DNA of 64,000 nt, taken from Mesopusillimonas faecipullorum (GTDB lineage Bacteria; Pseudomonadota; Gammaproteobacteria; Burkholderiales; Burkholderiaceae_B). The stretch spans positions 620,001 to 684,000 of the forward strand of contig NZ_JACDXW010000001.1 in NCBI RefSeq assembly GCF_020539505.1. The letters run 5' to 3'. Of the stretch, positions 57,855 to 64,000 are shown one piece after another (the stretch's first letter is position 1; every line of letters begins with the position of its first letter). The notes below the pieces were generated by a model. That model was not told the origin of the DNA and did no database searches. It saw nothing but the letters and a program-made list of their open reading frames with translations. The translations under genes and the position numbers were made by a program.

Positions 57855-58017
57855 ACGACCTGCGGTAAGCAGCGGCTACCATGCGTCACCAATTCGCTCC
57901 ATGGTCAGGGAAAACCCCTGGTTTTTGACACAAGCACGCTATACTTTGCGCCTTTCGTGTGGGAAGACTCTGGTGTCAGCCGAGTCGCCTCATTTGATCT
58001 ACGCCTAGGAAAATTTT

Positions 58018-59436
58018 ATGAAAAAAAGCGTGGTTGGTACGGTTGCTATCGTCCTTGTCGCCGGTGTTTGGCTGGGTACCACTTGGTACACCGGAACAAA
58101 ACTGGAATCTGAATCGGCTGAGCGCATTGCGCTGGCCAACGCACAACTCGCTCAATTAGACCCTGAAAGCGATCTGGTCCTAAGCCAGGTTTCTTTTGAG
58201 CGTGGATTCTTCAGCAGCCATGCAAGATATGCCCTGACAGTTGCCGACAAAGGGGCTGAACCCGATCTTCGTCTGGAGTTCGATAACGTCTACGAACATG
58301 GCCCCTTCCCCGCCTCCGCCTTGAAACAAGGTCAGCTCTTACCGCAGCTGGCTTTTGTGCGTAGCGAGTTGGCCAACACCGCCGACGGCCAAGCATGGTT
58401 TGAGCTCGCCAAAGGTAAAGCGCCTTTACTCAGTGAAGTTCTGCTGTCTTACGGTGGCAACGCCAAGTTTGATGTGCGCTTTGCCCCGCTGGAAATGGCG
58501 TCGGAAGAACTGTCTTTCATGTTTGCAGGCGCAGACCTGAACGGCACCTTCAAGGCTGACAAAGAACATGCCCAAGGTGTTTTCCGGGCGCCTGAGCTGA
58601 ACATGATTACGCGCACGAACTCTTCAGGCCTGGTCAAGTTTTCACTGAAAGATAGCCAGCTTGATTTTGACTCCCCCAAAAACGCTTTCGGCATTCAAAC
58701 CGGCGACGCCGAGTTGCGCATTGCCCAGCTTAGCGTGTCTGAGGAAGAGGGTTTCGATCTGGTCGTTGACAAACTGGCTTACGGTGGGAGCAGCACCGAA
58801 GATGCTCAGTTCATGCAAGGCAAAGCCTATTTGAATACCGGTAGCGTAAGCCTGAACGGCCAGGATTTCGGCAGCCAAGCGTTGACCATTAAGATGGACA
58901 AAATCGACGGCAAGGCGATGAAGCAGTTTTCCGACCTGTACAGCCAACTGATGGCCCAAAGCGAAGAGGATGACGCTTTTGCTGGAAGCGATGCGTTGAT
59001 GCAGGCCGGCATGAACTTGCTGGCTGCCAACCCCACGCTGGCACTGGACGATTTCAGCTGGACGACCCCCCAAGGCCGCAGCACGCTCGCCGTTCATTCC
59101 GAATGGCAGGCCCCTGCAAGTCTGCAAATGCCTGTCGCCGTGCTGGCAAGCCAAGCCGTGAAGCAGATCAATATCGACCTCAACCTTAACAAACCCATGG
59201 CTGTAGACTTGCTGGCCAAGTACCTGCAAGGCTCAGAAGACATGGAGGCCCCGGAAGCACAAGCCTTGGCTGAGCAGCAGGTGGATGAGATCCTGGCAGG
59301 CATGGGGATGTTTGGCTTGCTGAAAGCAGAAGGCGATACGGTTAGCAGCCAAGTTCAATACGATGGCAGCAGCATCATTGTTAACGGCCAGCCGCTTCCT
59401 ACAGAAGCCTTGCTTGGCCTGATGATGGCCATGTAA
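58018..59436 (+). CDS. YdgA-family (DUF945) protein
   Basis: A 472-residue protein with an N-terminal helix (KKSVVGTVAIVLVAGVWLGT) and the DUF945 layout: WYTGTKLESESAERIALAN, SQVSFERGFFSSHARYALTV and a long beta-rich outer domain ending PLPTEALLGLMMAM. YdgA proteins are periplasmic and linked to the outer envelope but have no defined activity. AGGAAAA precedes the ATG. The 163 bases upstream after ctaB hold its promoter; the gene is probably separate from the cox cluster. Confidence 0.9.
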   Translation: MKKSVVGTVAIVLVAGVWLGTTWYTGTKLESESAERIALANAQLAQLDPESDLVLSQVSFERGFFSSHARYALTVADKGAEPDLRLEFDNVYEHGPFPASALKQGQLLPQLAFVRSELANTADGQAWFELAKGKAPLLSEVLLSYGGNAKFDVRFAPLEMASEELSFMFAGADLNGTFKADKEHAQGVFRAPELNMITRTNSSGLVKFSLKDSQLDFDSPKNAFGIQTGDAELRIAQLSVSEEEGFDLVVDKLAYGGSSTEDAQFMQGKAYLNTGSVSLNGQDFGSQALTIKMDKIDGKAMKQFSDLYSQLMAQSEEDDAFAGSDALMQAGMNLLAANPTLALDDFSWTTPQGRSTLAVHSEWQAPASLQMPVAVLASQAVKQINIDLNLNKPMAVDLLAKYLQGSEDMEAPEAQALAEQQVDEILAGMGMFGLLKAEGDTVSSQVQYDGSSIIVNGQPLPTEALLGLMMAM

Positions 59437-59468
59437 AGCCCCCTAGGTGCACGCTCAAGTGCATCGTG

Positions 59469-59498
59469 AAAAAAGCAGGGAGGATCTCCCCTCCCTGC
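59469..59498 (-). terminator. terminator for boxB (minus strand)
   Basis: GCAGGGAGG (59475-59483) pairs with CCTCCCTGC (59490-59498) around a six-base loop. Six A on the plus strand (59469-59474) give a T-run after the hairpin for the minus-strand boxB transcript. It lies 78 bases beyond the boxB stop. Confidence 0.8.
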
Positions 59499-59575
59499 CA
59501 AGGACTGGCCTACCGTCGGGCTTCCCAACCCAACGGCAGGTCAATCAGAGCACCTGTTTGCACACCCAGCAGCTC

Positions 59576-61066
59576 TTACGCGACCGACACGTCGCTTTCG
59601 TAGATCTTCACGTATTCGAAGTCGCCCGGCTTGTTGTTGACACCTACCCGAGGCGGCGCAATCCAGCTGGCATACTGCCCCGGTTCGTAGCAAGCCTTCA
59701 TCAACGAGTTGATGAAGTCGTGGTCAGCTTCGGTACACAGCCATTCGTCCTTGCGAGCGGCAAACTCTTCAGCACTGATCAACTCGCCTTCGGGCGTAAT
59801 GTGATGGCCGGCGAACTCGCCTATCTTGCGGTTGAAGCCTTTATGCGGCTGCTTGATTTCAAAATCGATACCGGCATTAGCAATGATGCGATTCCAACGG
59901 TCGATGCCGCCCTGGCAGTCCTTGATGTAGTCATCAAGCAAGCGGCTGTTGATGGCTGACAAGGCCGGCACGTCCTCTGTTACGAGCTCGCCATTCTTGA
60001 CACTTGTCACGGGATAGCTGTCGTCCGTCAGTACGTGATCGTCGTCGATACGCGTTTCTTCGAAACGACCTTTCAGACCAGCACTGAACAACTCGGCACC
60101 ATTGCTGGATATCTCGGCACCAAACAGGTCACGCGTGACCGACATGTGGAAGTTGGCCTTGCGTTGCAGCGTGGGCAGGTCGATCACGCCCAGCTTGCGT
60201 ATGGCTTGCACATCGTAGGGGTCTTTGATGCCGGCAGCATTCATAGCTTTGACCGTCGCTTCAATGGTACGACCCACACCGGTTTCACCCACAAACATAT
60301 GGTGCGCCTCTTCGGTCAGCATGAAGCGGCAGGTGCGTGAAAGTGGATCGAAACCGGATTGCGCCAAGGCGGCCAGTTGCATTTTGCCGTCGCGATCAGT
60401 GAAGTAGGTGAACATGAAGAAGGACAGCCAATCGGGCGTGCGCTCGTTGAAGGCCCCCAAAATACGCGGGTTGTCTTGGTCGGCGGAACGACGCTCGAGC
60501 AAAGCCTGCGCTTCGTCACGGCCATCGCGACCAAAGTATTTGACCAGCAGATACACCATGGCCCACAAATGGCGGCCCTCTTCTACGTTAACTTGGAAAA
60601 GGTTACGCAAGTCGTAAAGCGACGGCGCAGTCTTACCCAGGTAGCGCTGCTGCTCGACCGATGCGGGCTCAGTATCCCCTTGCACCACAAGAAGGCGTCG
60701 CAAGGTCGAGCGGTATTCGCCCGGTACTTCTTGCCAAGCGGGCTCACCCTTATGCCGACCAAAAGGAATGGTGCGGCCTTCTTCTTTAGGCGCCAGCAAG
60801 ATGCCCCAACGGTAATCGGGCATTTTGACGTGATCAAACACAGCCCAACCTTTGGGGTCTACACCTACCGCCGTACGCAAATACACGTCGGCATCCTGGA
60901 AACAGTCGGGGCCGGCCTCTTGCCACCATTCAAGATACTGCGGCTGCCAGCCTTCCAGCGCGCGCTGCAATTGCTTGTCGCTGTTCAGATCTACGTTATT
61001 GGGGATTTTGTCGTCGTAGTTCACCTCGACGAATGCGTTGCCACGGATTGCTTCGTTTTCGCTCAT
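59576..61066 (-). CDS. boxB: benzoyl-CoA 2,3-epoxidase subunit BoxB
   Basis: Oxygenase component that, with reductase BoxA, epoxidises benzoyl-CoA in the aerobic box pathway of benzoate breakdown. The 496-residue product carries the diiron ligand motifs FQVNVEEGRHLWAMVYLL and FMLTEEAHHMFVGETG. VEVNYDDKIPNNVDLNSDKQ and GHHITPEGELISAEEF also fit the family; the usual length is about 475. AAAGGAG precedes ATG 61066. No boxA, boxC, benzoate-CoA ligase or boxR lies in the window, so the gene is isolated. A TGCA-N6-TGCA site lies upstream. Confidence 0.95.
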   Translation of the reverse strand: MSENEAIRGNAFVEVNYDDKIPNNVDLNSDKQLQRALEGWQPQYLEWWQEAGPDCFQDADVYLRTAVGVDPKGWAVFDHVKMPDYRWGILLAPKEEGRTIPFGRHKGEPAWQEVPGEYRSTLRRLLVVQGDTEPASVEQQRYLGKTAPSLYDLRNLFQVNVEEGRHLWAMVYLLVKYFGRDGRDEAQALLERRSADQDNPRILGAFNERTPDWLSFFMFTYFTDRDGKMQLAALAQSGFDPLSRTCRFMLTEEAHHMFVGETGVGRTIEATVKAMNAAGIKDPYDVQAIRKLGVIDLPTLQRKANFHMSVTRDLFGAEISSNGAELFSAGLKGRFEETRIDDDHVLTDDSYPVTSVKNGELVTEDVPALSAINSRLLDDYIKDCQGGIDRWNRIIANAGIDFEIKQPHKGFNRKIGEFAGHHITPEGELISAEEFAARKDEWLCTEADHDFINSLMKACYEPGQYASWIAPPRVGVNNKPGDFEYVKIYESDVSVA

Positions 61067-61114
61067 GATGACCTCTCCTTTACTGGGGTGCTCAGGCGTC
61101 ACTCGCCTGGATCA

Positions 61115-61159
61115 TGCATTAAAATACATTTGAAAAACCTACAAATGCATAATAGTGCA
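61115..61159. promoter_or_regulatory. TGCA repeats upstream of boxB, BoxR/BzdR-type operator candidate
   Basis: TGCA occurs at 61115-61118, 61146-61149 and 61156-61159. The last two are six bases apart, giving TGCA-N6-TGCA, the spacing reported for BzdR/BoxR operators in benzoate pathways. The elements lie 50-93 bases upstream of the boxB ATG in AT-rich DNA, where the promoter should be. Benzoyl-CoA is the usual inducer of these regulators. Confidence 0.55.
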
Positions 61160-61282
61160 ATAAAAGACGCACACCACATTTGTCCGCGCTCAGTGTTTGA
61201 CTTTGATCAAACTTTGCTCACGAACAGAGAATACGGATAGGAAAGCAGCCTGGCGGCAAGAAGGGCGGTGGGAAGTACAGCC

Positions 61283-61308
61283 AAAAAAAAGGCACCTTTG
61301 AAGGTGCC
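61283..61308 (-). terminator. terminator for rpoH (minus strand)
   Basis: GGCACCTT-TG-AAGGTGCC at 61291-61308 folds as a short GC-rich hairpin, and eight A at 61283-61290 give the T-run on the minus strand. It lies about 180 bases beyond the rpoH stop with no gene between. Confidence 0.8.
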
Positions 61309-61487
61309 ATTTAAAACATCCGCTTCGATAGGGAGGGGATTGAGGAGAAGCAGAAGCGGATGGAACTGATGAACATCCAGAGATATCATCAACGTTGCTC
61401 ATTAGGTTAGTCAGCGCCAGCGCCGGAAAGTTCTACGACCAGGCCACCAATGTGTAAATAATTGCAACAACCACCTGCTTGGAAACT

Positions 61488-62366
61488 TTACGCCAGCACA
61501 GCCCGCATTTTCTTGAAAGCGGCTGCCTCGATTTGGCGCACGCGTTCGGCTGACACGCCGAATTCGGCAGCCAGTTCGTGCAAGGTGGCACCGCCCTCGT
61601 CTTGCAGCCAGCGCGCTTCAACGATGCGCCGCGAACGTGGGTCGAGTTGTTCTATGGCCTCGGCCAAACCTTCGCCTTGCAGCGCATCGTGAGCGCGGCG
61701 CTCTAGTACCTGGGTGGGCTCGCTGCCGTCGTCGGCCAGATACTGAATGGGCGCATAGGTGTCAGCATCATCGTGGGGTTGATCCAAGGCCATCTCTTGT
61801 CCGGAAAGCCGGACTTCCATTTCGCTGACTTCTTCGGGCTTGACGTTGAGCTCGCGGGCAATATGCGCGATTTGCTCGGGGTCTAGCGTTTGGCCGTCGG
61901 GACGCATACGGCGCAGGTTGAAGAACAGCTTGCGCTGCGCTTTGGTAGTGGCGACCTTGACCATGCGCCAGTTGCGCACCACGTACTCGTGAATTTCGGC
62001 CTTGATCCAGTGCACTGCGAAAGACACCAAACGCACGCCGCGCGCCGGGTCAAAGCGCTTAACCGCCTTCATGAGGCCGATGTTGCCTTCTTGAATAAGG
62101 TCGGCATGAGGTAGGCCATAGCCCAAGTACTGACGCGAAACGGATACGACCAAACGCAGGTGCGACAGCACCAGTTGGCGGGCGGCTTCAAGGTCGTCAT
62201 TGTCGCGCAGGCGCTCACCGAGTTCGGTTTCTTGCTGCTGCGTCAGCATAGGCAGACGATTGACCGTGCCTATATAAGATTCGATAGTACCCAGCGAACC
62301 GGGGTTGGAAATGGCTGCGACCAGCGATTGGCTGGACAGAGCCAACGACTGCGTAGAAGGAGTCAT
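61488..62366 (-). CDS. rpoH: RNA polymerase sigma-32 factor (heat shock)
   Basis: Directs transcription of heat-shock genes. The 292-residue product has region 1.2/2 (YIGTVNRLPMLTQQQETELG, LRLVVSVSRQYLGYGLPHAD then LIQEGNIGLMKAVKRFDPAR), the RpoH box with ATTKAQRKLFFNLRRMRP, and the region 4.2 helix-turn-helix (TLHELAAEFGVSAERVRQIE). The RpoH box marks it as sigma-32 and not another group 2/3 factor. A perfect CIRCE element lies 53 bases upstream of the ATG, which indicates HrcA repression. Confidence 0.96.
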   Translation of the reverse strand: MTPSTQSLALSSQSLVAAISNPGSLGTIESYIGTVNRLPMLTQQQETELGERLRDNDDLEAARQLVLSHLRLVVSVSRQYLGYGLPHADLIQEGNIGLMKAVKRFDPARGVRLVSFAVHWIKAEIHEYVVRNWRMVKVATTKAQRKLFFNLRRMRPDGQTLDPEQIAHIARELNVKPEEVSEMEVRLSGQEMALDQPHDDADTYAPIQYLADDGSEPTQVLERRAHDALQGEGLAEAIEQLDPRSRRIVEARWLQDEGGATLHELAAEFGVSAERVRQIEAAAFKKMRAVLA

Positions 62367-62418
62367 CTCAGTAGCCCTGTGAGTGATGGTCGTTAATGTG
62401 ATATTCGATCTCCTGATC

Positions 62419-62445
62419 TTAGCACTCTCTGGGATGGAGTGCTAA
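62419..62445. promoter_or_regulatory. CIRCE element (HrcA operator) upstream of rpoH
   Basis: TTAGCACTC, nine bases, then GAGTGCTAA: a perfect 9-9-9 match to the CIRCE consensus bound by the heat-shock repressor HrcA. On the minus strand it precedes the rpoH ATG by 52 bases, and a weak sigma-70-like -10 (TATTAG) overlaps its upstream arm. It could also affect nothing on the other side, where the nearest gene (nitronate monooxygenase) ends. Confidence 0.95.
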
Positions 62446-62542
62446 TACACTCCAGGTAAGACATCCCACAATGTGAAAAGTTCACCTGAGAAGCGGATTT
62501 TTTAACTCGGAAAAGACCTGTGCCTTTGCCGCAAACGCGTCC

Positions 62543-63604
62543 TTATTTTTCCATTTCTTCGACCAGCACAGCCATTAATTGTTCCGCGGGCATTTCTCGT
62601 GCCAGTGGCGCGCCCTGCCCCGCCCAATGGGCGGAAAACTCGTAGCGCCCCAATGCAGCAGCGGCCGCATTCAACTGCTTGGTAGCGTCGAAAGCGATGG
62701 GATAGGCGGCAGGCATGGGGCTACCCGGCGCCTCGCAGAAAGTGATATAGCGATTAAACAGACCACGGGCCGGGCGGCCCGACAACACCGATGTAAGACA
62801 AGTTTGGCTCGCGCCTGCGCCCTTAAGATGAGTTCGATACCCGGCATCGGCCGCCGACTCGGGGCACAACACGAAGGCCGTGCCCAACTGCGCGGCGCTT
62901 GCGCCCAAATGCTGCATGGCGCGGATCGTTTGGCCATCCATAATTCCGCCCGCTGCAATGAGCGGCAATCCACTACGGGGCGCCAACATACGCAACAACA
63001 ACGCCGTACTCAAACGTTGATCTTCCGCTTTGGGATCAAAAACGCCGCGATGCCCACCCGCTTCTATGCCTTGAGCCACGATGGCATCTACGCCGGCCTG
63101 CTCAATACGAAAGGCCTCTTGCACATTGGTCGCCGTAGCAAAGGTGTAAATACCCGCTTGACGCAAAGCCTGAATATGGGTCTTGGGCGGTAAGCCAAAA
63201 TGAAAGCTCACCACCGGCGGCCGCAGTTCTAGCAGCAACTCGAACATTTCTTCATTTTGCAGAAAAGAGGGGTAGATTTCGGTAAGAGCCGTAGGCGGGA
63301 GGGCGTCAACTTCGGCAAACAGGGGTGCTAAGTACCCCAACCACGCCGCCTCGAGCCTAGGGTCGCGCTGCGCTGGCGCATGGCAAAAGACATTGACGTT
63401 AAAGGCGCCCGTGGTAAGTGCGCGAGTCTGCTCTATTAATTGACGCGCTTGAGCCGCCGTGCTGGCTCCCAAACCCAGCGAGCCTAGCCCTCCCGCATTG
63501 CTCACTGCAGCAGCCAACTGCGGTGTGGCTGTGCCCGCCATGGGCGCCTGCACGATAGGGTGGCGCAAATCCAAGCGATCCAAAAAATCTCGCGAAACGC
63601 TCAT
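62543..63604 (-). CDS. nitronate monooxygenase (2-nitropropane dioxygenase family)
   Basis: A 353-residue FMN-dependent TIM-barrel enzyme that oxidises alkyl nitronates such as propionate 3-nitronate. LRHPIVQAPMAGTATPQLAA with VSNAGGLGSLG is the N-terminal family motif; VDAIVAQGIEAGGHRGVFDP and LPLIAAGGIMDGQTIRAMQH with LGASAAQLGTAFVLCPES form the FMN site. The histidine in GGHRG matches the catalytic base. AAGGAG precedes ATG 63604. It lies alone upstream of rpoH with 176 bases between. Confidence 0.92.
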   Translation of the reverse strand: MSVSRDFLDRLDLRHPIVQAPMAGTATPQLAAAVSNAGGLGSLGLGASTAAQARQLIEQTRALTTGAFNVNVFCHAPAQRDPRLEAAWLGYLAPLFAEVDALPPTALTEIYPSFLQNEEMFELLLELRPPVVSFHFGLPPKTHIQALRQAGIYTFATATNVQEAFRIEQAGVDAIVAQGIEAGGHRGVFDPKAEDQRLSTALLLRMLAPRSGLPLIAAGGIMDGQTIRAMQHLGASAAQLGTAFVLCPESAADAGYRTHLKGAGASQTCLTSVLSGRPARGLFNRYITFCEAPGSPMPAAYPIAFDATKQLNAAAAALGRYEFSAHWAGQGAPLAREMPAEQLMAVLVEEMEK

Positions 63605-63745
63605 AGGGGCTCCTTGCGAAGGAAAAGAGGAAGGTTCAAGTGCCATCTCGGCCCAATGCTAAATACCTACCTCGACAGTATGGCAGCAGGAAATCCATCG
63701 AAACACCTATTACAGAGCAAGCCGCGTTCCCACTAAACGGTACAT

Positions 63746-63769
63746 AGCAATCATTTTCATTTAGGTTAG
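63746..63769. promoter_or_regulatory. Fur-box-like sequence before the PepSY gene
   Basis: AGCAATCATTTTCATTTAGG resembles half-sites of the Fur consensus (AATGATAATCATT-type; the reverse strand reads AAATGAAAATGATTGC). It lies about 40 bases upstream of the PepSY-type ATG, where a promoter would be. The match is partial and by eye only. Confidence 0.4.
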
Positions 63770-63804
63770 AATGTTTCAGCTTTCCCAAACCTTGTTTCTT
63801 ACGC

Positions 63805-64000
63805 ATGAATTCGTCGTCCGCAGCCCGGCGCTCGCTCTGGCTCAAAACCCTGCATCAGTGGCACTGGATCAGCGCCGCCCTAAGTTTGGCGGGCATGGTG
63901 CTGTTCGCCATTACGGGCCTGACGCTTAACAACGCGTCTTGGGTAGAAGCCTCGCCGGCCATCGAGAATCGTCAGGCCCACCTGCCCGAGCCGCTGCTTG
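63805..64000 (+). CDS. PepSY-associated membrane protein (partial, 3' end beyond window)
   Basis: Only the first 65 codons are present. After a basic start (SSAARRSLWLKTLHQWHW) comes ISAALSLAGMVLFAITGLTL, then NNASWVEASPAIENRQ. The HQWHWISAALSLAGM pattern is the first helix of PepSY-TM proteins, which often accompany iron and siderophore uptake or periplasmic ferric reduction. A Fur-like site upstream agrees with an iron role. The identity rests on a short stretch. Confidence 0.65.
   Translation, partial: MNSSSAARRSLWLKTLHQWHWISAALSLAGMVLFAITGLTLNNASWVEASPAIENRQAHLPEPLL

Larger units (their letters stand above)
61067..61487. other. intergenic region between boxB and rpoH
   Basis: No gene is supported in these 421 bases. 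They hold the boxB promoter region with its TGCA repeats, the rpoH terminator hairpin at 61283-61308, and a second inverted repeat CATCCGCTTC (61317-61326) / GAAGCGGATG (61353-61362) of unknown role. Small frames on the minus strand (61190-61402) run through the hairpins and are not convincing. Confidence 0.6.

Noticed and set aside
57925-57950. TTGACA and TATACT before the ydgA-like gene
   Set aside because: The two hexamers are only nine bases apart, too close for a sigma-70 promoter; a promoter is likely nearby but cannot be placed.
1-64000. tRNA, rRNA, riboswitch and CRISPR arrays
   Set aside because: Read by eye on both strands, no cloverleaf, rRNA core or spaced direct-repeat array was evident; a covariance-model scan would be needed to exclude small RNAs.

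Overview
The window looks like a chromosomal segment of a betaproteobacterium of the order Burkholderiales, most likely family Alcaligenaceae (the Bordetella / Pusillimonas / Castellaniella neighbourhood). The reasons are the gene families and their order: a cox cluster with the small assembly peptide, DUF2970, the DUF2909 twin-membrane protein, SURF1, an SCO-like protein, CtaA and CtaB; a PhaM-type granule protein beside glmU; def-fmt divergent from dprA; a large DUF3683-type FAD/Fe-S oxidase; and a boxB benzoyl-CoA epoxidase gene. No rRNA, tRNA, CRISPR array or intact insertion sequence was found.

Layout. 1-14 kb is housekeeping: an edge-truncated FAD/Fe-S oxidoreductase, a YqaA-like membrane protein, ilvA, fmt, def, dprA, an orphan amino-acid binding protein, a PLP-homeostasis protein, an RluA-type pseudouridine synthase, rmuC, panB and an aldo/keto reductase. 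14-31 kb is a mixed transport, regulation and stress region: a hydrolase-LysR-MFS operon, a BASS transporter, a membrane diguanylate cyclase, MFS carriers, a Nudix hydrolase, an uncharacterised three-gene overlapping operon facing a polytopic membrane protein, a TetR gene, an Rpn-type nuclease, a peroxiredoxin and dbpA. 31-41.5 kb is accessory and partly decaying: a Tat-type lipoprotein of unknown function with a membrane-protein neighbour, a BCCT transporter broken by an internal deletion, marC, a small membrane protein, an ankyrin protein, a tyrosine phosphatase and a Fic protein with a damaged N-terminus. This stretch abuts the 3' end of glmS, a classic island-insertion point.

41.5-49.7 kb holds glmS and glmU, which flank a locus where an Lrp-type regulator gene and an MFS gene have been partly duplicated: one copy of each is intact and one is a remnant, with a lytic transglycosylase gene in between. 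PhaM and a second Nudix gene follow. 49.9-57.9 kb is the aa3-type cytochrome c oxidase and haem A biogenesis cluster; no ctaG/cox11 gene is present in it. 58-64 kb carries a YdgA-like protein, an isolated boxB, rpoH, a nitronate monooxygenase and the start of a PepSY-type membrane protein.

The clearest regulatory signals are a perfect CIRCE element upstream of rpoH (HrcA control of sigma-32), a TGCA-N6-TGCA site upstream of boxB (BoxR/BzdR-like control), a perfect 16-bp inverted repeat between glmS and the Lrp gene, and a Fur-like site before the last gene. The best candidates for undescribed biology are the lipoprotein/membrane-protein pair at 31-34 kb and the three-gene operon with its polytopic partner at 22-25 kb. 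Their functions cannot be assigned from sequence alone.
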